DNA of 38,107 nt from a virus (IMGVR_UViG_3300036860_000750:1-38107), one strand, 5' to 3'. Shown: positions 1-6,368, counted from the first letter of the stretch. Numbers and translations: made by a program. Notes: generated by a model from the sequence alone, not told the origin.

Positions 1-127
1 CGGGCGTGTACATCCCGCCGATCGAGTCGGGGAAGGCCATCCGCGCCACGGCGCTGATGCAGCGCGCGCGCAGCATCGCGGCCGGGTACTTCTGCCAGGT
101 CTGGTTGGCCAGCAGGCCCGCCCGCTT
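1..127. repeat. Terminal direct repeat, left copy (circular join)
   Basis: Bases 1-127 are identical to 37981-38107. An exact 127-bp end overlap is what a k-mer assembler leaves when it closes a circle, and a coding frame runs through the join without a break. The true unit is therefore about 37,980 bp. It could instead be a real short terminal repeat of the virion DNA, but the position inside recT, far from the terminase genes, argues against that. Confidence 0.93.
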
Positions 128-493
128 GGCGTCCTCGAGCGTGAAGGCGTACCGCTGCGCGGCCGGCGCCGTGCGCCGGCGGTAGACGATGCGGCAGGCT
201 TCGTCGTCGGAGTGCTCGATGACGATGGCGCCGTCGCCGTGGTCGCGGTAGATGAGGGCGAGCATCAGCTCGGCGTTGCAGACCGGCTTGCCCTGGATCA
301 CCGCGATGTTCGAGAGGCCGTACATCGGGGGGATGTTGATCTCGCGCGCCTTCAGCATAATGCCGAGCGCCTGCTCGGGCGTCTTGATGTGCGCCGGCAG
401 GAACCCGGTCGCGACCAACACCTTGGCCTGCTGCGTCATCAGCGCCCACTCGGCCGCGTCGACACCCCGGTGCGCCAACGATTGCTCAGCCAC
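1..493 (-). CDS. recT: RecT-like single-strand annealing protein, N-terminal part (continues at 37980)
   Basis: This is the first 164 codons of a 318-residue protein whose remainder is 37517-37980. The start is GTG at 491-493, with AGGAGGG about six bases upstream, overlapping the previous stop by 8 bp. The protein carries signatures of the phage RecT-like family: FLPAHIKTPEQALGIMLKA near residue 30, then PPMYGLSNIAVIQGKP and NAELMLALI, and YPAAMLRARCISAVARMAFPD before the acidic, proline-rich tail. RecT proteins anneal complementary single strands during phage recombination and replication. No exonuclease partner is recognisable next to it; the small SWIM protein upstream is a possible helper (inference). 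Confidence 0.78.
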   Translation of the reverse strand, partial: MAEQSLAHRGVDAAEWALMTQQAKVLVATGFLPAHIKTPEQALGIMLKAREINIPPMYGLSNIAVIQGKPVCNAELMLALIYRDHGDGAIVIEHSDDEACRIVYRRRTAPAAQRYAFTLEDAKRAGLLANQTWQKYPAAMLRARCISAVARMAFPDSIGGMYTP

Positions 494-839
494 TGGTGCC
501 CTCCTGCCCGGCCGCCTTGGCGACGGCGGCGCGCGCCTGACCGACGATGCAGGGCGCGCTGACGTGGTGCGCCTGGCAGTAGCCGTGGTGGTCGAAACGG
601 CACGGCTCGTCGTCCACCGCCAGGAGCGCGCGCAGTGCCGCCAGCAGATCCGGCGCGGCGGCGATCAAGCGGGCGTTGGCGGTGCGCTCGTCGTCGCGGT
701 CGTAGCGGTTGAAGTCGCAGACGACCGCGACCGGAAAAGCTTGGATGCCGGGCTCGCCGGCTTTGATGACTTCGCCGCCGTAGATCCGGTCGAACCGATC
801 CGGCTCGAAGTGCCAGGGCCCCGGTGTGTGCGCGGCCAT
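486..839 (-). CDS. Phage protein with HTPGPW N-terminus, 117 aa
   Basis: The start ATG (837-839) overlaps the preceding stop as TGATG. The N-terminus HTPGPWHFEPDRF and the segment TANARLIAAAPDLLAALRAL are two conserved blocks of a very common phage protein family of unknown function, usually found in early operons. The C-terminal part has several Cys and His (CRFDHHGYCQAHH, APC) that could bind a metal. The gene sits directly upstream of recT and overlaps it, so the two are probably co-translated. No function is assigned. Confidence 0.8.
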   Translation of the reverse strand: MAAHTPGPWHFEPDRFDRIYGGEVIKAGEPGIQAFPVAVVCDFNRYDRDDERTANARLIAAAPDLLAALRALLAVDDEPCRFDHHGYCQAHHVSAPCIVGQARAAVAKAAGQEGTSG

Positions 840-1060
840 CACCGCACCACCGCGATCAGCTCGAGCTCGTACCCGGCGACCTCGTCGGGGGTCAGCTCGC
901 GCGGGAAATCGACCACCCCGAACGGGAAGGCCGGGTGAGCGGGCCGGACGCTCCCGACGATCCACCCGCTCGGCACCGCGCCGGTCCGCACCGGCCGGGA
1001 GAGGGGCGCGTACCGCCAGCGGGGACCGTCGTACGTGTCGTCGAAGAGCAGGGCACCCAT
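839..1060 (-). CDS. Hypothetical protein, 73 aa
   Basis: Short soluble protein starting MGALLFDDTYDG, with FPFGVVDFPRELTPDEVAGYE in its second half. The ATG at 1058-1060 overlaps the upstream stop (TGATG) and has GGAGGT six bases before it. No family is recognised. Its place in the tightly overlapping early operon between the SWIM protein and the HTPGPW protein supports it being a real gene. Confidence 0.68.
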   Translation of the reverse strand: MGALLFDDTYDGPRWRYAPLSRPVRTGAVPSGWIVGSVRPAHPAFPFGVVDFPRELTPDEVAGYELELIAVVR

Positions 1061-1359
1061 CACCGCACCTCCGTCGCGCTCGGGCCGTCGGCGCTCAGCC
1101 CGAACAGCAGCCGCGACGCCCGGACGGACAACACCGCCGCCCGGTGCCAGCAGGCCGGGCGCAGCTCGCTCGGGCAGGTGCACAGCACCTCGCCGACCGG
1201 GCCGACCGTGACCCGGTACCCCGTCTCGACGTCGCGGCTCGAGCCCACCGCGTAGGTCGCGTAGCCGCCCGCGCTGCGCCCCAGCCAGCGGACCGCCGCC
1301 AGCCGGCCCCGGGCCCGCGCGAAGGCGCCCGTGATGATCTGCTGCTCCGTCTTGGCCAT
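1060..1359 (-). CDS. SWIM zinc-finger protein, 99 aa
   Basis: The C-terminal half carries CTCPSELRPACWH, the CxC-x(n)-CxH arrangement of a SWIM zinc finger (about residues 66-78), which binds DNA or protein. The N-terminus (MAKTEQQIITGAFARARG) is basic and helical. The ATG at 1357-1359 overlaps the upstream stop as TGATG. SWIM proteins often assist recombination, and this gene lies two genes upstream of RecT in the same operon, so a role in annealing or recombination is a reasonable inference but is not shown. Confidence 0.75.
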   Translation of the reverse strand: MAKTEQQIITGAFARARGRLAAVRWLGRSAGGYATYAVGSSRDVETGYRVTVGPVGEVLCTCPSELRPACWHRAAVLSVRASRLLFGLSADGPSATEVR

Positions 1360-1520
1360 CAGGACACCACGCCCAGCGCGCGGGCCTTGATCCGCAGCAC
1401 CACCAGCGTCGGGCCGTCGCCCTCCAGCGCCGCCCGCAGGAGCGCCTCCCGCACCGCCGGCTTCTTGATGGTCATCCGCTCCACCGTCTCGCGGATCTGC
1501 GCTTCGGTCAACCGCGCCAT
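1359..1520 (-). CDS. Small first protein of the early operon, 53 aa
   Basis: The first gene after the strong leftward promoter. ATG at 1518-1520 is preceded by GGAGAGGG; the predicted transcript starts near 1554, leaving a ~34-nt leader. The protein (MARLTEAQIRETVERM, then KKPAVREALLRAALEG) is mostly helical and charged, with no recognised domain. As the first gene opposite a repressor it occupies the slot of a Cro-like or antirepressor protein, but nothing in it is clearly an HTH. Confidence 0.65.
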   Translation of the reverse strand: MARLTEAQIRETVERMTIKKPAVREALLRAALEGDGPTLVVLRIKARALGVVS

Positions 1521-1560
1521 CGCCCTCTCCGTATCCGGATCGTATCCGGTTGATAACAGG

Positions 1561-1589
1561 ATCATACCGTGATATGATCCGGTTGTCAA
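1561..1589 (-). promoter_or_regulatory. Strong leftward early promoter
   Basis: On the minus strand TTGACA (1589-1584) is a perfect -35, followed by a 17-bp spacer and TATGAT (1566-1561), five of six matches to the -10 consensus. Transcription should begin near 1554 and read the early operon through the circular join to the excisionase-like gene. The GGATCATA palindrome overlaps the -10, so repressor binding would block it. Confidence 0.8.
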
Positions 1590-1611
1590 GCGGTACTAAA
1601 CCGGATATCCT
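1583..1611 (+). promoter_or_regulatory. Rightward repressor promoter, overlapping the early -35
   Basis: TTGTCA (1583-1588), a 17-bp spacer and TATCCT (1606-1611) form a good sigma70-like promoter. Its -35 shares five bases with the -35 of the opposite promoter, so one polymerase should exclude the other. The expected start point falls at or next to the GTG at 1619-1621, implying a leaderless repressor mRNA. Confidence 0.7.
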
Positions 1612-1618
1612 CCGGTCA

Positions 1619-1822
1619 GTGGAGGCGACCCTGGGCGGACGATTGCGGGCCTTGCGGAGGCGGCGCCTGCTGACGCAGAAAGAGCTCGCCGCGAAGGTGG
1701 GCGTGCGCTGGCAGACCATCTCGGCGATCGAGTCCGGGCACCAGGAGCCGCGGTTCAGCACGCTCCGCGCGCTCGCCACTGCGCTGGGCGTCGACCCGGC
1801 TGATCTGGTCGGCACCGAGTAG
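1619..1822 (+). CDS. XRE-family (Cro/CI-like) repressor, 67 aa
   Basis: A single compact XRE helix-turn-helix domain: LRALRRRRLLTQKELAAKVG, then VRWQTISAIESGHQEPRF with recognition helix QTISAIES, and TLRALATALGVDPADLV. There is no cleavage/oligomerisation domain, so it is not a LexA-type CI. The GTG at 1619 is preferred because the promoter -10 ends seven bases upstream, which would leave a leaderless message; a start at 1550 would lie upstream of that promoter. It diverges from the early operon and converges on the 1827-2462 gene, with only 4 bp between the two stops. Confidence 0.85.
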   Translation: MEATLGGRLRALRRRRLLTQKELAAKVGVRWQTISAIESGHQEPRFSTLRALATALGVDPADLVGTE

Positions 1823-1826
1823 GCGA

Positions 1827-2462
1827 TCATCCGGCGGCCTCGAGGCGGCGTGCGGTGGCCACGATGGCCAGCAGCTGGTCGCGGAACGGGAGTGGCGTTT
1901 CGGCCCGCTGCCGTGAGGACAGGCGTGTGCCAGCGCCTGTCCTCACGGCCCGGCGGCGTTCCTCGGCCGAGTGGTAGCCGTCGTCGAGCCGTCGGCCGCT
2001 CGAGGCAGGTCCCCAGTGCAACTCGGGCAACTCAACCCCGTGCGCGTACAGCCACGTCGCCTTGCGTGCCGGGTGGCCGTAGTGCCCTTGCTCGACGCAA
2101 CAGGTCCAGCCGCCCTCCCAGTCGGCGACCACCCACCCGCCCCACTTCGGCGGGTCGTTCAGGCCGAACGCCGGCCAGGCGTGGCTCGCCTCGGGGTGCT
2201 CCAGCACGCCTCCCCAGCGGCGGACCGCGGCCAGGGCTGCGGCGAAGCAGCCGCCGTCGTCGCCCTTGACCCGGCGTTCCCTGGCGGAGGGGCCGCCGAA
2301 CCAGTACCGGCCCCACCGGGCACAGGGTGGATGGCAAACCACCGGGTAGGGACCCGGATACAGGCGAGCGTCCCGCCTGATATCCCAGGGCTCTACCTCA
2401 GGGAGCCCGAAGTAGACCCCGTTCGTGTCCACGAACAGCGCCGCCACCTTGATGCCGCTCAT
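1827..2462 (-). CDS. Conserved phage protein with HPPC motif, 211 aa
   Basis: Last gene of the replication operon. Conserved-looking blocks are VVCHPPCARWGRYW (about residues 41-54), GDDGGCFAAALAAVRRWGG, LEHPEASHAWPAFGL, GHYGHPARKATWLYAHG and TPLPFRDQLLAI. The PPC block resembles the catalytic Pro-Cys of C5-cytosine methyltransferases, but no SAM-binding FxGxG is visible, so methyltransferase activity is only a suggestion. The gene overlaps the upstream one as ATGA. Confidence 0.75.
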   Translation of the reverse strand: MSGIKVAALFVDTNGVYFGLPEVEPWDIRRDARLYPGPYPVVCHPPCARWGRYWFGGPSARERRVKGDDGGCFAAALAAVRRWGGVLEHPEASHAWPAFGLNDPPKWGGWVVADWEGGWTCCVEQGHYGHPARKATWLYAHGVELPELHWGPASSGRRLDDGYHSAEERRRAVRTGAGTRLSSRQRAETPLPFRDQLLAIVATARRLEAAG

Positions 2463-2644
2463 CCCGGCGGCGTCTCCTGGAGCGCCTCGCGGAGCAGCCG
2501 GATGCAGAACCCGCAGCCGAAGCCGCCCGCCTCCGGGTCCAGCTTGACCAGCACCGCAGCCAGCACCCCGCGCGCCCGGCCGAGTTCGCGGGCCAACTCG
2601 TCGCGCTCGGTCTCCAGGCGGGCCAGGCGCTCGGCCTCGGTCAC
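2459..2644 (-). CDS. Small coiled-coil protein, 61 aa
   Basis: GTG start (2642-2644) overlaps the upstream stop as GTGA. The first half (LARLETERDELARELGRARG) is a heptad-like coiled coil; the second half has CGFC in FGCGFCIRLLREAL, possibly a metal pair. No known family. Its translational coupling on both sides supports it as a real gene. Confidence 0.62.
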   Translation of the reverse strand: MTEAERLARLETERDELARELGRARGVLAAVLVKLDPEAGGFGCGFCIRLLREALQETPPG

Positions 2645-3300
2645 GGCCGGTTCTCCGGCAGAGAACTTCCCGCCAGCGCCGGCGGCGGCCGCTCGCCGCT
2701 CCGCTCCTCGGGCGGCACGAAGGCGTAGCCCAGGACGCGGAGGACGTCGGCTTCTTCCGGCGTCGGCACCGCGATCGCGTACTCGGCCAGGTCGGCGGTG
2801 TAGGGCGCCGGCAGCCGCCAGAGCCGGCCGTCGCGGAAGAAGAAGCCCCGCGGCAGCCAGCCGCCCTGGCTGCGCTTGAGCACGAGCTGCTGGTTGAACT
2901 CGGCCGGGCCGGTGCGGATCAACAGCAGGCAGCCCCACGTCCGCGGCTCGCACGAGAACAGATCCAGCGCCACGCCGCGGTAGGTCAGCCGCTTGTAGCG
3001 CGGGCCGATCGCCTGGCGGCCGTTCTTGTCCAGGCGCGGTGCGAACGTGCCCTCGGCGAGCAGCTCCCGGCAGCGCTCGGCGAGCAGGTCGACCGCGACC
3101 CGAACCTGGCCGAACAGGTCCGCCGGCCGCTGCTCGTAGCGCGGGATGCAGACGACCTCGAGGTCGCCGACGTCGGGCTTGCGCCTCCTGATCGACCCGG
3201 CCACCTCGAGGCGCTCGGTGGCGGTCTCGAGCAGGCGCACGACCTCGGCGGCGAGCACCTCGGCCTCGGCCAGCGGCATGCGCCGCCTCTCCTCGGCCAT
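2641..3300 (-). CDS. DNA polymerase beta-like (family X) nucleotidyltransferase, 219 aa
   Basis: The core reads VAGSIRRRKPDVGDLEVV (residues 33-50). This is the GS-x(9)-D-x-E/D signature of Pol-beta-type nucleotidyltransferases, with predicted metal ligands D46 and E48 and a third acid at D113 in GVALDLF. FNQQLVLKRSQGGWLP (about 135-150) matches the later palm block. The protein lacks the N-terminal 8-kDa and thumb domains of full Pol X (about 330 residues). It may fill short gaps or act on RNA or nucleotides. It lies next to thyX, in a DNA-metabolism context. Confidence 0.8.
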   Translation of the reverse strand: MAEERRRMPLAEAEVLAAEVVRLLETATERLEVAGSIRRRKPDVGDLEVVCIPRYEQRPADLFGQVRVAVDLLAERCRELLAEGTFAPRLDKNGRQAIGPRYKRLTYRGVALDLFSCEPRTWGCLLLIRTGPAEFNQQLVLKRSQGGWLPRGFFFRDGRLWRLPAPYTADLAEYAIAVPTPEEADVLRVLGYAFVPPEERSGERPPPALAGSSLPENRP

Positions 3301-4055
3301 CAGCCGACCGCGAGCATCGCGAAGCTGTGCGGGAAGTGCGGCCGGCCCAGCTCCCGCACGGCGGCTGCGTAGGCGACGATCTCGGCCTGCGCCGTCGTCT
3401 CGTCGAGCCGCTCGTCGAGGAAGTGCAAGACCGCCAGGAGCGAGGCCGTCCAGCGCCAGCGCACGTACAGGCCGTAGGCCGGCAGGAACAGGCGCGCCTG
3501 CTCAGCGCAGATCCCGGCCCCGAGCGCGCGCCGGTGGGTCGCCGCCGCGTGGGCCTGGTGCGCGCCCAGGATCTCCGTCCAGATGCCGGCCTCCGGCAGC
3601 GGTCCGCCGCTGCCCTGCTTCTTGCTCTCGGGCGAGGCGCGCCAGGCGGCCGGGCAGTAGAACGCGGGCTCTTCGGTCACGTACCGCCGGCTGGCCTCGT
3701 TCCAGGCCACGCCGTCCTCGTCGACTAGGTGGGCCGAGCCGACGGCGTAGCGGTGCCACTGGCGCGCGATCATCAGCGGCGCGCGCACCTCGAACGCCAG
3801 GACGGAGTGCCGGAACGGGCTGTTCTCGACGCGCCGGAGCAGGAAGTTGATGAGCCCGACGTCGCGCTTGCCCAGCTCGCGCACCTCTTTCTCGAACGAG
3901 GCGCGGGCGGCGTTGACGACCTGCACCTCGTGCTCGTCGGTGCCGAAGTGCTTGAGCACGCCGACCAGCCGGACGTAGCCGGCGTCCAGGACCGGCACCA
4001 GACCGCCGGGCGCGCCCTCATCCGTGCCGCGCAGCCCCGCGTCGCCGCCCGCCAT
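3300..4055 (-). CDS. thyX: FAD-dependent thymidylate synthase ThyX, 251 aa
   Basis: ThyX makes dTMP from dUMP with methylene-tetrahydrofolate, FAD and NADPH. The signature is spread over RQWHRYAVGS (98-107) and NEASRRYV (119-126), separated by an 11-residue insert; the classical RHRxxSxNExSxRY is compact. VNAARASFEKE (48-58) and a C-terminal FLDERLDETTAQAEI block also fit the family. The ATG at 4053-4055 overlaps the upstream stop as TGATG. A phage thyX boosts dTMP supply for replication. Confidence 0.9.
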   Translation of the reverse strand: MAGGDAGLRGTDEGAPGGLVPVLDAGYVRLVGVLKHFGTDEHEVQVVNAARASFEKEVRELGKRDVGLINFLLRRVENSPFRHSVLAFEVRAPLMIARQWHRYAVGSAHLVDEDGVAWNEASRRYVTEEPAFYCPAAWRASPESKKQGSGGPLPEAGIWTEILGAHQAHAAATHRRALGAGICAEQARLFLPAYGLYVRWRWTASLLAVLHFLDERLDETTAQAEIVAYAAAVRELGRPHFPHSFAMLAVG

Positions 4056-4285
4056 CACCGGCCCTGTTCCGTACGCCGCGGCCGCACCTCGTCCCGGCGC
4101 CGCTCCGCCAGCCGCGCCGACCGGCGCCCGAGCCAGCGGAAGAAGCCCACCCCGTAGCGCGCCAGCACGGCCGCGCCGCCGCGCTGCCCGATCGCCTCGT
4201 AGCGCGAGCGCCCGTGGCGCGCCGCGGTGGCCTCCCCGCCGCGCCGGCCGGCCTCGCGGCAGCTCACCCCGCCGCCGCCGACCAT
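4055..4285 (-). CDS. Small KGG-motif-like basic protein, 76 aa
   Basis: The N-terminal half repeats an RGG pattern: REAGRRGGEATAARHG and YEAIGQRGGAAVLARYG. These are degenerate forms of the KGG repeats of GsiB-type stress and DNA-associated proteins. The rest is strongly basic (FFRWLGRRSARLAERRRDE). No enzyme motif is present. The gene overlaps its upstream neighbour by 22 bp. A nucleic-acid-binding role is an inference from charge alone. Confidence 0.6.
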   Translation of the reverse strand: MVGGGGVSCREAGRRGGEATAARHGRSRYEAIGQRGGAAVLARYGVGFFRWLGRRSARLAERRRDEVRPRRTEQGR

Positions 4286-4446
4286 CGGCCTCCCCCGAGC
4301 ACCCAGCCCACCAGCGCGCCAAGCAGCGCCAGGACGCCGTAGAACGCGGCCAGTCCCAGGCGCCGCCGGCGCCGCCGGCGGCGCAGCGCCAGCGTGTACA
4401 GGCTGCGCAGGACCAGCGGGTCGGCGTGCGCCTTCACTTCGGCCAT
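4264..4446 (-). CDS. Single-pass membrane protein, 60 aa
   Basis: A run of eight arginines (residues 22-29) is followed by LGLAAFYGVLALLGALVGWV, a clear transmembrane helix with a positive-inside N-terminal flank, then a short glycine-rich tail. ATG at 4444-4446 has GGAGAGAGGG just upstream. No family is recognised. It could anchor replication proteins at the membrane or act as a small host-modifying protein; neither is shown. Confidence 0.65.
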   Translation of the reverse strand: MAEVKAHADPLVLRSLYTLALRRRRRRRRLGLAAFYGVLALLGALVGWVLGGGRWSAAAG

Positions 4447-4610
4447 GCCCTCTCTCCTTGGGCCGTGGGCCGGCAAGCGCACGGCACGAGCTGCTCGCTC
4501 TTGCGCAGCTCCCACGGCCGTGCGTGCTCGACCCGCAGCCAGCCCGCGTCGCGGCAGAGCGGACAGCGCACGGAAGGCTGCCCCCCCGGCCACCTGTCTT
4601 GCGATCCCAC
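4434..4610 (-). CDS. Zinc-ribbon protein, 58 aa
   Basis: Found by reading the gap between the replication protein and the membrane protein. GTG at 4608-4610 follows GGGGAGG by five bases. The protein has CPLC (residues 16-19) and CAC (44-46), which together could form a four-Cys zinc site around the segment WLRVEHARPWELRKSEQLVP. The stop overlaps the next gene by 13 bp. The zinc site, the strong ribosome site and the operon position support it. Confidence 0.6.
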   Translation of the reverse strand: MGSQDRWPGGQPSVRCPLCRDAGWLRVEHARPWELRKSEQLVPCACRPTAQGERAWPK

Positions 4611-5495
4611 TCAGACCTCCCCTTTCGGCGCCCGCGGTAGGTCGGCCCCCCAGCCGACGTCGTCGGGGTCGTAGGTTTGCGCGCCCCAATCCGCCGGTCT
4701 CACGTCGCTCGCGGAGGGCGGATCACGCGCCGAGCGCAGCTCGCCCAGGTGCTTGCCGATCGCCCGCGGCGTGCAGCCGACCGTGAACGCGGCCCGGTAG
4801 CGCTCGACCAACCGGGGCACCTCCTCGGGGCTCACCGGCGGGTCGGCGGCCAGCAAATCGCCGATCGCCGCGTCCCATCCGCTCTTCTCGCCCCGGGTGT
4901 TCGGCGCGAACCCGAGCGCGTCGACCAGCGCCGTTCCGAGCGCTGCGCCGGCCTGATCGAGATCTTCGGGTCCGTCCCGTTCTCGTTCAGGTTCGTCGCC
5001 CCGCCCCCCACGAACCTGTATGAGTGCATGGCTGGCCGGCTCTTCTTCCCGGGGACGGGGTACGGGGACGGGTACGGGTACGGGGTCGTGACGCGCGTCA
5101 CGATCCGACTGTGACGGCGTCACGGTCGCCGTCACGCTCGCGTCACGGTCGCCGTCGGGGTGCGCGTCACGGCCGGCGCGGCCGTTGGCGCGGTAACGCG
5201 CGGCGCGGTCGGCCGCGGTGGGATCGGCTTTGTCGTTGTACTGGGCGAAGTCGTGGATCGCGTAGCCGTCGCCGTCGCGGTCCCAGCCGCGTTTGGCGAC
5301 CAGCTCGGCGATCGTGCGCCTCGTGCCCTTGATCGCCCGGACGAGGTAGAGCGCCTGGTCTTCGGTCAAGTAGCCGTGGGTGTGGTGGCGGTTGGCGTAG
5401 GAGATCGAATTGCCCCAGAGGCGGTACGCCTTGTCCGAGAACGACATCACCTTGCCGTTGTCGTAGAGCTGGTCGTCCCAGCGGCCCCACGGCAT
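4611..5495 (-). CDS. Replication initiator-like protein with N-terminal winged helix, 294 aa
   Basis: The N-terminal ~90 residues (MPWGRWDDQLYDNGKVMSFS, AYRLWGNSISYANRHHTHG, DGYAIHDFAQYN) match the winged-helix domain at the front of many phage replication/replisome-organiser proteins. The middle is a low-complexity linker (repeated DRDA and PVPVPVPVP). The C-terminal ~100 residues (GWDAAIGDLLAADPP, FTVGCTPRAIGKHLGEL) look like a small partner-binding domain. No ATPase motif is present, so helicase or polymerase would come from the host. The gene contains iteron-like repeats at 5095-5171, as lambda gene O does. ATG overlaps the HNH stop as TGATG. Confidence 0.75.
   Translation of the reverse strand: MPWGRWDDQLYDNGKVMSFSDKAYRLWGNSISYANRHHTHGYLTEDQALYLVRAIKGTRRTIAELVAKRGWDRDGDGYAIHDFAQYNDKADPTAADRAARYRANGRAGRDAHPDGDRDASVTATVTPSQSDRDARHDPVPVPVPVPRPREEEPASHALIQVRGGRGDEPERERDGPEDLDQAGAALGTALVDALGFAPNTRGEKSGWDAAIGDLLAADPPVSPEEVPRLVERYRAAFTVGCTPRAIGKHLGELRSARDPPSASDVRPADWGAQTYDPDDVGWGADLPRAPKGEV
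4988..5018. repeat. Perfect inverted repeat beside candidate origin
   Basis: CAGGTTCGT (4988-4996) and ACGAACCTG (5010-5018) form a perfect 9-bp inverted repeat with a 13-base loop, inside the replication-protein gene. It is followed by TATGAGTGCATGG, one of the least GC-rich bits of the gene. It may be part of an origin together with the iterons 75 bp away, or a chance coding palindrome. Confidence 0.45.
5095..5176. repeat. Iteron-like repeats inside the initiator gene (candidate origin)
   Basis: GCGTCACG occurs at 5095, 5117, 5140 and 5164, spaced 22, 23 and 24 bp, close to two helical turns. The two central copies extend to the identical 17-mer GCGTCACGGTCGCCGTC. Between 5051 and 5085 there is also a GGGGAC/GGGTAC tandem run that encodes PVPVPVPVP. 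In lambda the origin is a set of iterons inside gene O that bind the O protein. The same arrangement here suggests, but does not prove, an origin. Confidence 0.55.
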
Positions 5496-5869
5496 CACCG
5501 GCCCCCTTTCGCCAGGTTGCACCGGGCATGGGTGGTCTGCAGGTTCGACGGGTCGGAGGTCCCACCGCGGCAGAGGGGCACGATGTGGTCGATGCGCAGG
5601 TGCGCCGGCAAGACCGGCTGACCGCAGATACCGCAGCGCCAGCCGTCGCGCTCGGCGATCGCACGCCGGCGGACTCGGCGCCGTTCCTTGCGCACCGCCA
5701 GCAAGCCCTGCCGGTGCCGGAGCCGCCACTCGAAGTGCGCACGCGACGGGATCTCGCAGAGCCCGAGGCGGATCCACTGCGGCGGTGGCTTCGGCGCCCT
5801 CGCCAGCCGCTCGATCTCAGCCCGCATATCCGGCGGAAACGCGCTCAACGCAAGCACAGGTCGGCTCAT
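5495..5869 (-). CDS. HNH endonuclease, 124 aa
   Basis: The C-terminal half is a zinc-stabilised HNH nuclease: RDGWRCGICGQPVL with CxxC at 79-82, the catalytic DHIVPLCRGG (H95), SNLQTTHARCNLAKGG with N109 and the second metal pair. The N-terminal half is basic and helical and could bind DNA. ATG at 5867-5869 overlaps the upstream stop as ATGA. It lies next to the replication gene rather than next to terS, so a homing or replication-linked role is more likely than a packaging role. Confidence 0.85.
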   Translation of the reverse strand: MSRPVLALSAFPPDMRAEIERLARAPKPPPQWIRLGLCEIPSRAHFEWRLRHRQGLLAVRKERRRVRRRAIAERDGWRCGICGQPVLPAHLRIDHIVPLCRGGTSDPSNLQTTHARCNLAKGGR

Positions 5870-6132
5870 CGGCCCGTCCTCGCTTTCTTCGGGCGGACCG
5901 TCCCCGGCCGCTCGAACCGGACCGTCGCGGCCAGGAGCCGCGGCGGGTGGTACCGGCCATCCCAACGCGCCGCCGACCGCTTCGGCGTCATCACCACCTG
6001 CACGCCGTAGAGCTCGGCCAGCCGGTGGCAGACCTCGAAAAACCGCCCCTTCCAGGCGTCGGCCTGCTCGGCGTGCTCCTGCTCGAGCCAGGCCGCCTCG
6101 GCGCCCGGGACCAAGCGCTGCTCGCCGCTCAC
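5866..6132 (-). CDS. Hypothetical protein, 88 aa
   Basis: GTG start overlaps the upstream stop as GTGA. The first half is a charged helix (EAAWLEQEHAEQADAWKGRF), then FEVCHRLAELYGVQVVMTPKRS and a basic tail with RVRPKK-like residues. No family is recognised. The mixture of helix and basic C-terminus suggests nucleic-acid or protein binding, without further support. Confidence 0.6.
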   Translation of the reverse strand: MSGEQRLVPGAEAAWLEQEHAEQADAWKGRFFEVCHRLAELYGVQVVMTPKRSAARWDGRYHPPRLLAATVRFERPGTVRPKKARTGR

Positions 6133-6368
6133 GCCGGTGCCCCGCGGGCGCGCCGGCGTTGTGCCCGCCGCTCGGCCCAGCAGACCGAGCAGTGCGCCTT
6201 GCGCCCGCACCAGCGCCGCGTCTGCGCCAGCTCGTGCCCGCGCGCGCACACGAACCGCAGCGGGTAGCGCCGGCCCGGGGAGCAGCCGACGCAGAGCGGG
6301 CGCCCGTGGCTGAGCCAGCAGACCGCGCGCAGGCCGCAGCCCGCGCAGGGCGCGACCAGGGGGCTCAC
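6129..6368 (-). CDS. Double zinc-ribbon protein, 79 aa
   Basis: Eight or more cysteines in pairs: CAGC (8-11), C17, CVGC (26-29), C41 with H45, C54, C60 and CSVC-like 60-63, followed by a basic tail (RRAQRRRARG). This is compatible with two zinc ribbons. The GTG at 6366-6368 overlaps the stop of a 40-codon frame as GTGA. It is probably a nucleic-acid-binding or protein-docking module. Confidence 0.6.
   Translation of the reverse strand: MSPLVAPCAGCGLRAVCWLSHGRPLCVGCSPGRRYPLRFVCARGHELAQTRRWCGRKAHCSVCWAERRAQRRRARGAPA

Larger units (their letters stand above)
1530..1621. promoter_or_regulatory. Operator region between repressor and early operon
   Basis: This stretch is clearly AT-richer than its surroundings and full of repeats: CGTATCCGG at 1530-1538 and again at 1541-1549, the perfect palindrome GGATCATA/TATGATCC (1559-1566 and 1573-1580, 6-bp spacer), ATCCGGAT at 1533-1540 and GGATATCC at 1603-1610. 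The GGATCATA palindrome covers the leftward -10 and spacer. This is how repressor operators are laid out in lambdoid-type switches. Which repeats the 67-residue repressor binds is inferred. Confidence 0.7.

Noticed and set aside
5051-5085. GGGGAC/GGGTAC tandem run as a separate repeat element
   Set aside because: It encodes the PVPVPVPVP linker of the replication protein and is explained by coding; only the neighbouring GCGTCACG set has helical spacing.
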